In this document: piece by piece, positions 8,577-16,623 of the stretch
How the letters are laid out: every line of letters starts with the position of its first letter
Position numbering within the stretch: position 1 is the first letter of the stretch
Position numbers and translations under genes: made by a program
From: Francisellaceae bacterium
GTDB lineage: Bacteria > Pseudomonadota > Gammaproteobacteria > Francisellales > Francisellaceae
Direction of reading: 5' to 3'
Assembly: GCA_028355575.1 (NCBI GenBank)
Contig: JAOMSY010000013.1
Coordinates: forward strand, 1-32,668
Length of the DNA: 32,668 nucleotides
The notes under the pieces: model-generated
Seen by the model: the letters and a program-made list of their open reading frames with translations, nothing else
The model's database searches: none
What the model was told of the DNA's origin: nothing

Positions 8577-10196
8577 TTATGTCTTTAATTCTGAAATCTT
8601 TTTTGAAATAACCCCAAATGAAAAAAAGAAAAACACCATACAAAATAGAATCATCACAATAAATGATGAGCGTAATGCAATTAGTCTCGCTTTTTCATTA
8701 ATCGCTAAAAGCGCTTGTTTTTGTTCATTTTTAATGTGGGCTTTATTCATTTCTTTGCTCAGTTGATTATTACTAACAAATGGTATATTTGGCATAAGGT
8801 TAATATGGCTTTTTAGGTTTGAGGATAATTTATCATTCGTCAATATCTGATCTTTAACTGACTGCGCAAGCCCAAACATGATTACCAGACCGACTATTGC
8901 CACGCCTATGGCTTGACCAAAGTTTCTTGAAGCACCTTGAATACCAGATGACTTGCTCGCTAAATTATTGTCATCAATGGCACTGGTCACTGCAAAGCTT
9001 GCTTGAGAGGCGACTAAGCCACAACCAAGTCCTATTAAAAACAAACCAATATAAAACAAGCCGTTTACATCCTGCTTGACTATTCCAAAAAGTATAAATC
9101 CACAGGCAAATGCAGTTAGAATAATACCAAACTGACATATTGATTTAGGGGAAAATGACTGAGCAACAGCGCTTGTAAATAGTGATGTAATAGACATGCC
9201 TGCTGCAAATACAGTTAAATATAATCCTGTAATGATGGCATTTTTATCAAGAACTGTTTGCATATATAGAACTAATACAAAATTTAGTGCACCAAGTGTT
9301 AAAAATACAAAGGCGCTCATTAAAATACCGCTTCTAATTTCTCGATTCTGTAAAAATTCTTTAGGCAGTAATACATAAATGGATGTGAGCTTCTTTTCTT
9401 TAGAATGTTCATAATAAATACAGATAATAATAAACACCAACCCCAGACCTATAACAAATAAGCTTGGTGACATATCTAACACAGTAAATGGCGCGGCTGT
9501 CGGAGTTATTAATCCCCAAGAGCTAATAATGGATAAACCAAATAAAAACAGTGATACGCCAATGAACAGTAGTATTGCACCTATATAGTCAAAGTGTGTC
9601 TTTTCATTTTTGACTATGTTGCCTTTTAAAAAGAATAAACCACCAACCAACAATATCAGAAAAAGCACCCCTAACAATAAAAACCCAATTTTCCAATTAC
9701 TAAAGACAATAATAAAACCGCTAATCACCGGCGCAACTGCAGATCCTACCGCAGCTATCGCAGCGATTGCTCCAAAAGCAAGTGCCTGATTTTTCTTGGT
9801 AAAATTCGCGGTAATATAGCCTAAAACACCAGGTATACAAATACCACCGCCTATACCTGCCAATACTCTACCGCCGTAGGTAAAAACAGCAAAGTCAGGG
9901 CTGGCAAAAGCAATTAATTCACCAGCGCATATTACTGCTAAGCCTATGATGAGTATTTTTTTCCAACCAATATTCATGCCTACAAAACCACTGATAATCA
10001 TCACTGATGCGCAAAGTAACGGATAAACCATATTGGCCATCTGAATTTTTGCTAAACTGGTGTGAAAACTTACCGTGATTGACGACAGTGAGTTCGCCAA
10101 CATCGCGTTATCAAACATTGTCCCAAATTGTATTAGACATAAAAGCAAAAGGGGGACGATAGCAATTGATTGTGATTTGGCAGTTTCATTCGACAT
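8577..10196 (-). CDS. MFS drug:H+ antiporter-2 family transporter
   Basis: 539 residues from the ATG at 10196, which has AGGTGA about 5 bases upstream; a GTG three codons earlier lies within that ribosome binding site and is less likely. About 14 hydrophobic segments, as in the EmrB/QacA (DHA2) type. The N-terminal half has V-L-A-G-I-G-G-G-I-C-I-P-G-V-L-G-Y, the motif-C-like antiporter segment, and a Gly-Ala-rich helix (A-I-A-A-I-A-A-V-G-S-A-V-A-P-V-I-S-G). A long soluble loop of ~60 residues (N-K-A-H-I-K-N-E-Q-K) lies before the last membrane segment. Probably a proton-driven exporter in the inner membrane. It is the first gene of a two-gene unit with the amidohydrolase. Substrate unknown. 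Confidence 0.83.
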   Translation of the reverse strand: MSNETAKSQSIAIVPLLLLCLIQFGTMFDNAMLANSLSSITVSFHTSLAKIQMANMVYPLLCASVMIISGFVGMNIGWKKILIIGLAVICAGELIAFASPDFAVFTYGGRVLAGIGGGICIPGVLGYITANFTKKNQALAFGAIAAIAAVGSAVAPVISGFIIVFSNWKIGFLLLGVLFLILLVGGLFFLKGNIVKNEKTHFDYIGAILLFIGVSLFLFGLSIISSWGLITPTAAPFTVLDMSPSLFVIGLGLVFIIICIYYEHSKEKKLTSIYVLLPKEFLQNREIRSGILMSAFVFLTLGALNFVLVLYMQTVLDKNAIITGLYLTVFAAGMSITSLFTSAVAQSFSPKSICQFGIILTAFACGFILFGIVKQDVNGLFYIGLFLIGLGCGLVASQASFAVTSAIDDNNLASKSSGIQGASRNFGQAIGVAIVGLVIMFGLAQSVKDQILTNDKLSSNLKSHINLMPNIPFVSNNQLSKEMNKAHIKNEQKQALLAINEKARLIALRSSFIVMILFCMVFFFFSFGVISKKISELKT

Positions 10197-10505
10197 AAGA
10201 GTCACCTAATTTAATAAAAATGTGTGTAAGCCATAACGATTGATTTTTATAAAAATTTATATTCCTCTCCAAAAATTATAGTGGATGAATATCAGAGTTT
10301 TTTTCATAGATTGTTTTTTTGAAAAAATCCTAAAGGATATTGACAGAGATCAATTATATTTATGTTTTCATGCCTATAGTTATATACTGATAATCTGACT
10401 AATTTTTAAGTCATTATCTTTGAGAGGATACTTAAGTATTGTAACCTATATGGCTAAAACGATAAGAGAAAATTAATAGGGCATAAACTGGTAAGTTTGG
10501 ACTTC
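10197..10505. other. Intergenic region
   Basis: About 310 bp between the MFS gene start and the phosphatase gene stop, both on the minus strand. It should hold the promoter of the MFS unit, but I could not pick a convincing -35/-10 pair on that strand. Visible features are an AT-rich near-palindrome at 10311-10330 and the perfect palindrome TACTTAAGTA at 10429-10438. No convincing small ORF. Confidence 0.4.
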
Positions 10506-11654
10506 CTAATTATTTTCTGAAAATAGTATTCTTTGTTTCTCTGTGATTTCATCAGCAAGTTTAATAAATTGTTCGTATGTACAAGTTTGATTCTGACAGT
10601 ATGGTAGCTTCACTTCTTTATGGTTGTATACAATTTTGACCGTATGGTTACCTGCAGAATTTTCATAAAGTTCAAAGCTTAAATAAGATGCATAGTGTGG
10701 GTCAATATTTAAAGGCACACCAAGTGCACTCATTACGCCACATATTGTGACATCATGGCCTGAATAGTAAGCGAATTTTAATTTACTGTCTTTACCATTC
10801 TTATAATTTCTGATGTATTTGGCCATACTTGTGATGATGGTCCCTCCTTCTAAGTATCCTGTTTCAGGTGCGCTAAATACATATGCTTCTGACCAATCAA
10901 CGGATGGATAAATCTCTTTATATGTTTCAATACTGATTCCTTCAGGAAATGGCACGTGATGGATATATCTAACATTTAGATTATCGACAAAGCCCTGAAT
11001 ATTGAAGTAATTTGTAATAGGATAGCCCGCAATTTTTGACCATTTTTCTAATGGATATTTTTCATGTAGTTCCTTTTCTTTCTGCTTCCAAAGTGGAGTC
11101 GTATAGATGTATTTTTTTAATAGCTTTAAATAGAGATCTTTTTTAGAGTTACTAGCAGGGTCGAACATCTCATGCCCTTGCAAAGTATAGATAGGCACAA
11201 TGGTTGGACTGGCTGGTATTGCAGGATCCCCGTTAGCTAGCACAGGCCCAATCCCAAAAGGGTACAGGCCGTACATCAAAGATTGCGCGCTATCAAATAG
11301 ACGCTCCATTGGCCCTGACCAGACATGAATTGTACCGTTCTCATATTTTTCAGGCAGTAAATGGGTTTCATTGATATAATGGTTTCTCAAATATTTACCC
11401 AGGTCGTATTCTTCTCTCATGCCTCTAGGTGTGAGGGCACCAATACCTAATTTCCAATCATATTGATATTTTTTATTCAGCATTGGTTGCCAAGGCGTTC
11501 GATCACCATGGCGGGTTAAGGTTGTGGCGAATACCAGTTTTTCGTCTGAATTATTATCATTGGCGAATAGGTTATTTGAGTAGACACATAGAAACGACGT
11601 TAAAAAAATGAACATAAATTTAACAAGTCTATAATCTAAGGATAATTTTTTCAC
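10506..11654 (-). CDS. Secreted histidine acid phosphatase
   Basis: 382 residues. Residues ~1-31 are a signal peptide (basic start, hydrophobic core, L-F-A-N). T-R-H-G-D-R-T-P at 47-54 is the R-H-G-x-R-x-P catalytic motif of the histidine acid phosphatase superfamily (His49 is the phospho-acceptor). The second signature is Y-Y-S-G-H-D-V-T near 293-300, where the His-Asp pair gives the second catalytic His and the proton donor. Two cysteines near the end (C-Q-N-Q-T-C) may form a disulfide. The length is normal for periplasmic acid phosphatases. Such enzymes release phosphate from phosphate monoesters outside the cytoplasm. It is transcribed alone, divergent from the SDR gene; the spacer at 11655-11843 is shared. 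Confidence 0.87.
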   Translation of the reverse strand: MKKLSLDYRLVKFMFIFLTSFLCVYSNNLFANDNNSDEKLVFATTLTRHGDRTPWQPMLNKKYQYDWKLGIGALTPRGMREEYDLGKYLRNHYINETHLLPEKYENGTIHVWSGPMERLFDSAQSLMYGLYPFGIGPVLANGDPAIPASPTIVPIYTLQGHEMFDPASNSKKDLYLKLLKKYIYTTPLWKQKEKELHEKYPLEKWSKIAGYPITNYFNIQGFVDNLNVRYIHHVPFPEGISIETYKEIYPSVDWSEAYVFSAPETGYLEGGTIITSMAKYIRNYKNGKDSKLKFAYYSGHDVTICGVMSALGVPLNIDPHYASYLSFELYENSAGNHTVKIVYNHKEVKLPYCQNQTCTYEQFIKLADEITEKQRILFSENN

Positions 11655-11754
11655 AATCAGCTTAATAATTTGAGTGTTTGTTAAAAAGATAGCGACTTAA
11701 ATTACATACGGCTAATTCTTTAAAAATAATCTCTGAAGATGAACGCATTGATAT

Positions 11755-11816
11755 GTTCAATATCAGTTCAAGTTGAACATTAATTGATTCTTGAAATTAA
11801 TTCATTAATATATAAT
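11755..11816. promoter_or_regulatory. Candidate operator and -10 before the SDR gene
   Basis: GTTCAA at 11755-11760 is followed by the perfect palindrome GTTCAAGTTGAAC at 11766-11778. A consensus TATAAT lies at 11811-11816, 28 bp before the TTG start of the SDR gene; a -35 is poor (TTCTTG at 11788-11793 with 17-bp spacing). The palindrome, just upstream of this promoter and within the divergent spacer, could bind a dimeric regulator of either gene. No regulator gene is adjacent. Confidence 0.4.
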
Positions 11817-11843
11817 AACTTTTGATGATTAGTAGATACTAAC

Positions 11844-12905
11844 TTGAATATTGATAAGACTTTTCCAGTTCTGGTAACCGGCGCAACTGGCTATGTTGCT
11901 GGTTGGATTGTAAAGCAGCTTTTGGAAAATGGTGTGACAATTCATGCACCAATACGTGACCCAAATTCAGAAAAATTAAAGTATCTAAATCAGTTAGCAG
12001 AAGACCTGCCTGGCAGCATTAAATATTTTAAAGCTGACTTGTTAGATAAAGGTTCTTATAAGGAGGCAATGCAAGGATGTAGCATTGTTTTCCATACTGC
12101 TTCACCATTTATTACAGATGTAAAAGACCCTCTAAGAGATTTGGTTGATCCAGCATTGCTAGGTACAAAAAATGTTTTAGAAGAGGCAAAGAAAACAAGT
12201 ACGGTTAAAAGAGTTGTTCTAACCAGTAGTTGCGTAGCTATATATAGTGATAACGCTGACTTAAAGCGCGCACCTGATGGGGTGTTTACGGAAAAGCTCT
12301 GGAATACAACTTCATCATTAAAACATCAGCCGTATTCTTATTCAAAAACGCTCGCTGAGAAAGCTGCTTGGAAGATTGCAGAGAGTCAAAACCAATGGGA
12401 TTTAGTTGTGTTAAATCCAAGCTTAGTGATGGGGCCTGGAATTAATCCTTTTGCGACATCTGAAAGTTTTAAAATTATTAAACAGATGGGTGACGGTACT
12501 ATGAAGTCGGGTATTCCAAGGTATGGGTTTGGGATAGTAGATGTTCGGGATCTCGCTGATGCACATATAAAAGCAGCCTTTATCTCTGATACCAAAGGAC
12601 GATATATTATTTCTGGGCATAATTCTGACTTGTCTGAAGTTGCAAATATACTGCATGGAAAATATGGGTATCAATATCCTGTTCCTAAGAAAATATTACC
12701 TAAATGGTTAATTTGGTTAGTGGGGCCAATGATTAATAAATCCATGACAAGAAAAATTGTTTCATTGAATGTCAACTTACCCTGGAGATGTGATAATTCA
12801 AAGGGTATAAGTGAACTTGACATGTCATATCGGCCATTAAAAGAAACGGTTAATGATTTTTTTGACCAACTTATTCAAAGTGAGCAGATAAAAGCTGTCC
12901 GTTAA
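11844..12905 (+). CDS. NAD(P)-dependent extended-SDR reductase (dihydroflavonol reductase-like)
   Basis: 353 residues. L-V-T-G-A-T-G-Y-V-A-G at 10-20 is the T-G-x-x-G-x-x-G nucleotide-binding motif, with a charged segment after the second strand (I-R-D-P) typical of NADP binding. V-L-T-S-S-C at 125-130 and Y-S-Y-S-K at 164-168 supply the catalytic Ser and the Y-x-x-x-K pair. L-N-P-S-L-V-M-G-P-G is the usual extended-SDR loop. The overall pattern matches the dihydroflavonol-4-reductase-like branch; bacterial members reduce ketones or aldehydes on varied substrates, and none can be named here. The only plausible start is TTG at 11844, with an in-frame stop a few codons upstream and a weak ribosome binding site, so expression may be low. 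No partner gene follows. Confidence 0.83.
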   Translation: MNIDKTFPVLVTGATGYVAGWIVKQLLENGVTIHAPIRDPNSEKLKYLNQLAEDLPGSIKYFKADLLDKGSYKEAMQGCSIVFHTASPFITDVKDPLRDLVDPALLGTKNVLEEAKKTSTVKRVVLTSSCVAIYSDNADLKRAPDGVFTEKLWNTTSSLKHQPYSYSKTLAEKAAWKIAESQNQWDLVVLNPSLVMGPGINPFATSESFKIIKQMGDGTMKSGIPRYGFGIVDVRDLADAHIKAAFISDTKGRYIISGHNSDLSEVANILHGKYGYQYPVPKKILPKWLIWLVGPMINKSMTRKIVSLNVNLPWRCDNSKGISELDMSYRPLKETVNDFFDQLIQSEQIKAVR

Positions 12906-13034
12906 TTCGACCATAGTTTTTTGTGGAAAAATATTCACACAAACAGAAGGTTGTATCGCAATTTTATAGGTTATGTCATCTCGGCTACTATTTTCATTGA
13001 CATAAACTCGTAGCAATTAATTCACAAAAATAAC

Positions 13035-13062
13035 TTGAATATCTTGTTATAACATCTATATT
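13035..13062 (+). promoter_or_regulatory. Candidate sigma-70 promoter of the small membrane protein gene
   Basis: TTGAAT (13035-13040) and TATATT (13057-13062) with a 16-bp spacer. Transcription would begin near 13069, after the ATG at 13065, which favours the in-frame ATG at 13095 as the real start. Confidence 0.45.
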
Positions 13063-13094
13063 AAATGCATAAATATCATAAAGATAAAAATTTA

Positions 13095-13301
13095 ATGAAA
13101 GCAATTAAATCTGGATTTTCATCCATATATAAACACCGTAAGAAAGGATTGATTGGCATATTAATTATTGCCGCAGGTGTGTTTAGTTACGATATGTATC
13201 AAAAGTCATTTCAAGACGCCGTTAAAGATACGGGGCATGTTGTTACGGCCTCATATGGCTCAACAAAGGGTTTTATTAAAGACGTTATTGCGGCTTGGTA
13301 G
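13095..13301 (+). CDS. Small single-pass membrane protein, unknown function
   Basis: 68 residues from the ATG at 13095; an in-frame ATG at 13065 would add 10 lysine- and histidine-rich residues but lies inside the predicted promoter. The N-terminus is strongly basic (K-H-R-K-K-G), followed by one hydrophobic helix at ~19-34 (I-G-I-L-I-I-A-A-G-V-F). The positive-inside rule puts the N-terminus in the cytoplasm. The C-terminal ~34 residues look amphipathic (F-Q-D-A-V-K-D-T-G-H, F-I-K-D-V-I-A-A-W). I recognise no family. It stands alone between the SDR gene and the tiny ORF at 13341. Confidence 0.55.
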   Translation: MKAIKSGFSSIYKHRKKGLIGILIIAAGVFSYDMYQKSFQDAVKDTGHVVTASYGSTKGFIKDVIAAW

Positions 13302-13340
13302 AGTTAAGTTGTAGAAATCTAAAATGTAATAAGTAAAATA

Positions 13341-13451
13341 TTATAACTTTTCCCACCATTCCCAAACTGATGGACTTTTATACATTTGAGAAAAACATGA
13401 CACTTTTTTCTTTATGAGCTTAAATTTTCTATTAGTTTTATTCTTTATCAT
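13341..13451 (-). CDS. Tiny basic protein (36 aa) ending in a W-E-W-W box
   Basis: ATG at 13451 with GGAG 6 bases upstream; TAA stop at 13341-13343. The 36-residue product is very basic, with one Cys at 19, and ends V-W-E-W-W-E-K-L. The translation start region GGAGATAGCAATGATAAA is almost identical to that of the tiny ORF at 14504-14659, whose product ends W-K-W-W-D-N-L-I. That shared start and shared tryptophan-rich tail, at equal positions relative to the frame, support both being real. No family or function recognised. It is divergent from the alpha/beta hydrolase gene. Confidence 0.6.
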   Translation of the reverse strand: MIKNKTNRKFKLIKKKVSCFSQMYKSPSVWEWWEKL

Positions 13452-13528
13452 TGCTATCTCCATAACTAATTTAAAACTACTTATTTTGTTTTGGTTGGCT
13501 TGACTGAAGCGAATAAAGATTTTGGGTT

Positions 13529-13557
13529 TAAATAATCACTAATGAGGTGATTATTTA
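13529..13557. terminator. AT-rich stem-loop, possible terminator or leader hairpin
   Basis: TAAATAATCACT pairs with GGTGATTATTTA (12 bp, one T-G) around AATGA. It lies between the small ORF at 13341-13451 and the hydrolase gene. On the plus strand it is followed by TCTTCTCT, on the minus strand by no T run. It could end transcription from the left or sit in the hydrolase leader; the sequence does not decide. Confidence 0.4.
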
Positions 13558-13681
13558 TCTTCTCTATAGCTATCAAGCCATATCTATATTTTATGCTTGA
13601 ATTGTTACAATTTTATGACAACGCGCAACAAAGCGTAAATTATTTGCTATACGAGATAATATCTAACGAGAAGAAAAGAAG

Positions 13682-14488
13682 ATGCCATATATTACGGTTA
13701 ATAACATTCAACTCTACTATGAGACTTTAGGAACAGGTGAGCCTTTAGTTCTATTGCATGGTGCGCAAGGTGATTCATCCTCATTCAATAACTTGATGAA
13801 GCCATTATCAAAAAGATTTACAGTAATAAATTTTGACCAAAGAGGCTCAGGTCGGTCAGATAAGCCAGATATACAGTACACAATGGAATTGTTGGCGGAT
13901 GATACTGCTAATCTGCTTGAGCAATTAGGGTTTAGCTCCGCGCATGTCTTTGGTGTTTCTCTAGGTGGTATGATTGCTCAATCGCTTTGTATTAGGCACC
14001 CTAAGTTGGTTAAAACATTAACTCTAGGCTGCACATTACCTGGTGGTTGGGAAAATGCGGTTAAAAAAGATGTACCTTCTGATGCTGCAATTGCATTTTC
14101 AAATGATGACAAAATTTTTGAGATTGATAGGGCAAAAGCACTAGCAAACATTGCCTATGCACCAGGATATATTGAGCAACATACTGATATTATTGAAAAG
14201 CTAGTAAGAATAAGGAAAGAAAACCCAGTTGATAAAACTGGTTTCTCAAGAAGGCTTGAAATGACGGAGCTATATCAAGGTTTTGATAATTTGAAAAAAA
14301 TTAAATGCCCTTGTTTAGTTGTTGCAGGTAGGCACGATCAGTTATTAGATTATAAAAACTCATATGTGATTGCTGATGAGATTGGTCGCGCATGTTTGTT
14401 TGTTCTTGCAAATTCAGGACATGTCTTTTGGGATGAAGAATTAGATTTATTTTTGTCAGTTTATTTTAAGTTTATTGAAATAAATTAA
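13682..14488 (+). CDS. Alpha/beta-fold hydrolase
   Basis: 268 residues with a complete alpha/beta-hydrolase set. Oxyanion motif V-L-L-H-G-A at 23-28, D-Q-R-G-S-G-R-S at 52-59, nucleophile elbow G-V-S-L-G-G with Ser93, acid A-G-R-H-D with Asp219, and base N-S-G-H with His247. The length and the D-x-R-G-x-G-x-S segment fit the esterase/epoxide-hydrolase/3-oxoadipate-enol-lactonase-like group; substrate unknown. No signal peptide, so cytoplasmic. The start is ATG behind a purine-rich GAGAAGAAAAGAAG. It is flanked on both sides by the related W-x-W-W tiny ORFs on the opposite strand. Confidence 0.88.
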   Translation: MPYITVNNIQLYYETLGTGEPLVLLHGAQGDSSSFNNLMKPLSKRFTVINFDQRGSGRSDKPDIQYTMELLADDTANLLEQLGFSSAHVFGVSLGGMIAQSLCIRHPKLVKTLTLGCTLPGGWENAVKKDVPSDAAIAFSNDDKIFEIDRAKALANIAYAPGYIEQHTDIIEKLVRIRKENPVDKTGFSRRLEMTELYQGFDNLKKIKCPCLVVAGRHDQLLDYKNSYVIADEIGRACLFVLANSGHVFWDEELDLFLSVYFKFIEIN

Positions 14489-14503
14489 ACTATTTTCATC
14501 TCA

Positions 14504-14659
14504 CTATATGAGATTATCCCACCATTTCCAGATGTTGTAATTAAATGCTTTGTTAATTAATTTTGATTTGCATTTAGATTGTTTACGCACTCTGGAGCGT
14601 GGCTCAAAAAAGCGAAACAATTCATTAGGAAAATGTGGGTTTAGGTCTTTATTTATCAT
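14504..14659 (-). CDS. Tiny basic protein (51 aa) ending in a W-K-W-W box
   Basis: ATG at 14659 with GGAG 6 bases upstream; TAG stop at 14504-14506. The product is basic (F-E-P-R-S-R-V-R-K-Q-S-K, one Cys at 30) and ends I-W-K-W-W-D-N-L-I. The start region and C-terminal box match the tiny ORF at 13341-13451, which argues for a small paralogous family. It is convergent with the alpha/beta hydrolase gene, 15 bp from that gene's stop. A small hairpin (ATCTCA/TGAGAT, 14498-14514) spans its stop. Function unknown; the Trp cluster could mediate membrane or protein contact. Confidence 0.65.
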   Translation of the reverse strand: MINKDLNPHFPNELFRFFEPRSRVRKQSKCKSKLINKAFNYNIWKWWDNLI

Positions 14660-14861
14660 TGCTATCTCCAGATATTTTCATTGCTTTTTAATTAATGCTG
14701 TTATGCAGCATTAATGTTTAGTATAGCAATAGATATTAAAGATGCAAACTTTGATGAGGGCATTATTATTAATATTTTAATAACCATTTTGAAATTTAAA
14801 ATAGTATTTATCGAATATTTTATTAGGTATATTTAGCAGAGGGAAAGTATAGAAATAATTT

Positions 14862-15008
14862 TTATTTGAAATCAAGACTTATTTGTTGTTCTGTTGTCTG
14901 TATATGCATATCTTGGCTAATATAACCAAATTGTCGTAATTGAGCGTATGCATACATTTCATTGTGTTTGAGGTAGGCTTGCCATAATTTTTTCATTGTA
15001 TTTTTCAT
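14862..15008 (-). CDS. Small protein (48 aa), unknown function
   Basis: ATG at 15008 with a near-perfect AAGGAG ending 7 bases before it; TAA stop at 14862-14864. The product has a basic, helical N-terminal part (M-K-K-L-W-Q-A-Y-L-K-H) with alternating Tyr/Ala (M-Y-A-Y-A-Q-L-R-Q-F-G-Y-I) and a polar, acidic tail (T-T-E-Q-Q). No signal peptide or membrane segment. The ribosome binding site is among the strongest in the window, which is the main evidence that it is expressed. I recognise no family. It lies between the W-K-W-W tiny ORF and dacB, all on the minus strand. Confidence 0.55.
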   Translation of the reverse strand: MKNTMKKLWQAYLKHNEMYAYAQLRQFGYISQDMHIQTTEQQISLDFK

Positions 15009-15103
15009 AATCTTACTCCTTTATTTTAATAAGCTTTCAAGGAGCAAGATACGCTTAATTTGTTAAATATTTATTACGAAACAAGGAGAAATAAAAAGTT
15101 AAT

Positions 15104-16522
15104 TTACAGCTGATTATAAAATAACTTAACCACCGCATCTTGGAATCGTCTGGCATCTTTCCGCTGACTTCGCTTTAAGTCATTTATCATGATTGAAAAG
15201 CTTAAGCGGTGTATTTTGCGTGTCAAAACATAGCCAGATAGCGTGGAGCTAGCATCAAGCGTACCTGTTTTAGCATGTACTTTTCCAAGCATACCATTTT
15301 GATTCATTCTGTAAGAAATGGTGCCACTAATGCCGGAAATAGGGAGAGAATTATAAAATGTTCTACCGATATCTTTATTGTTGAATGTTTCAGTCAGAAA
15401 CTCAGCCATAAATTTGGGTGTAACTTTGTCAGAGTGCGAAAGACCAGAGCCATCTTTCATGGTTAGATAAGTGTCTGTGTCAACACCTAGTTCTTCGTGG
15501 ATCTGATCTGTTATACAAGATACGCCAGATTGAATAGTGCCTGAACCATTTACTTCTTGGCCCACTGCGCGGGCCAAACTTTCTGCATAGAGGTTATCTG
15601 AGTGTTGAAGCATATGTTTTAACAAGTAGTTTCTTGTTCCAGAGCACACATTGGTTAATTCTGTTAAACCTGATGGCAAGGAGTCAATACTTAGGGTGCC
15701 AGAGTATGTGATGTTATTCTTATCTAATAAGTCACCAAGTTCATGTAGGGTTTTTAATGCTGGGTTTGCAATTGCAAATTTTAAACGCCATTCACCACGT
15801 TTTGGTAAACAACCTAAAAGCGATAAAACGTTTCTAGAGTTCATATGAGGATTAAACCCACACTTTTTAGCTTCTGAACTTGAAACAAACCTTAGTTGAT
15901 TATCAATTTCAATATGGTCTGCATTTGAAATATTTTTTACTTTGGTCTTATCACCACCCACGCTTTGAACAGCAATTATCATACAGTTTCGGTTTAAGTT
16001 CATAGAAGAGGCAGGGGCTGCAAAACAATAATCTTTATCAGTTTGTGACCAGCCTACTGGATAATAAGCACCGCTAAAATTGTCTGCAACAGCAACTATA
16101 TTACCACTAACTTTGTGTATACCTTTGGAATAGATCGTTGAAACGAGTTTGTTTAAGCCTGATGTTGTTAAAGATGGATCACCCGTAAATTCTATATACA
16201 AATCACCATTTAATGTACTGCCTTTTAGTTGAGATTTATTGTAATACACACTCGTACTAAAACTAAAATTTGATGACAAAGTTAGTAAAGCGCCAACAGC
16301 AGTAAACACTTTATTGTTACTTGCAGGCGTGTAGCTAGCGTTATCATCATATTCATATAACCATTTGCCTGACTTTGTCCTTTGCACAGCAATCCCAATC
16401 TTTGCATTCTCAAGGTCATATTTTTTAATAAGCTGTTTCACATCACTGTTAAGTGAAGCATTAACGGCTTGACTTAATATAAGTAAAATAAAAGCTAGGT
16501 AATAAAATTTAATTTGTCTCAT
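15104..16522 (-). CDS. dacB: D-alanyl-D-alanine carboxypeptidase/endopeptidase (PBP4 type)
   Basis: 472 residues with a signal peptide (1-22, ending V-N-A). All three active-site motifs of the class C low-molecular-weight penicillin-binding proteins are present: S-N-N-K at 68-71 with the nucleophile Ser68, S-D-N at 308-310, and K-T-G at 418-420. The ~235 residues between the first two motifs match the extra domains II and III of PBP4. The enzyme acts in the periplasm, removing the terminal D-Ala from peptidoglycan peptides and cutting D-Ala-mDAP cross-links. The start is ATG behind AGAGGA. It is divergent from folB with a 101-bp spacer that contains ATCTAC/GTAGAT arms at 16589-16609. Confidence 0.92.
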   Translation of the reverse strand: MRQIKFYYLAFILLILSQAVNASLNSDVKQLIKKYDLENAKIGIAVQRTKSGKWLYEYDDNASYTPASNNKVFTAVGALLTLSSNFSFSTSVYYNKSQLKGSTLNGDLYIEFTGDPSLTTSGLNKLVSTIYSKGIHKVSGNIVAVADNFSGAYYPVGWSQTDKDYCFAAPASSMNLNRNCMIIAVQSVGGDKTKVKNISNADHIEIDNQLRFVSSSEAKKCGFNPHMNSRNVLSLLGCLPKRGEWRLKFAIANPALKTLHELGDLLDKNNITYSGTLSIDSLPSGLTELTNVCSGTRNYLLKHMLQHSDNLYAESLARAVGQEVNGSGTIQSGVSCITDQIHEELGVDTDTYLTMKDGSGLSHSDKVTPKFMAEFLTETFNNKDIGRTFYNSLPISGISGTISYRMNQNGMLGKVHAKTGTLDASSTLSGYVLTRKIHRLSFSIMINDLKRSQRKDARRFQDAVVKLFYNQL

Positions 16523-16623
16523 TTGTCCTCTTGTTTAGAAAGGTTTGTATGATAGTTTTAATATCGATTCTAAATTATCGATGTTAAAATCTACTATATC
16601 AGTGTAGATGATCAAGTATAGAA

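Noticed and set aside
8563-8643. N-terminal extension of the amidohydrolase up to 8643
   Set aside because: It would overlap the end of the MFS gene and reads as a shadow of that gene; the ATG at 8562 has a proper ribosome binding site.
10340-10345. TTGACA as a promoter -35 on the plus strand
   Set aside because: No acceptable -10 at 15-19 bp, and no plus-strand gene follows before 11844.
12918-12944. GTGGAAAAATATTCAC and TTTTCCACA-like sequences as DnaA boxes
   Set aside because: Single imperfect match with no cluster, no AT-rich unwinding array and no replication genes nearby.
12997-13002. TTGACA before the small membrane protein gene
   Set aside because: No -10 at the right distance; the TTGAAT/TATATT pair at 13035-13062 fits better.
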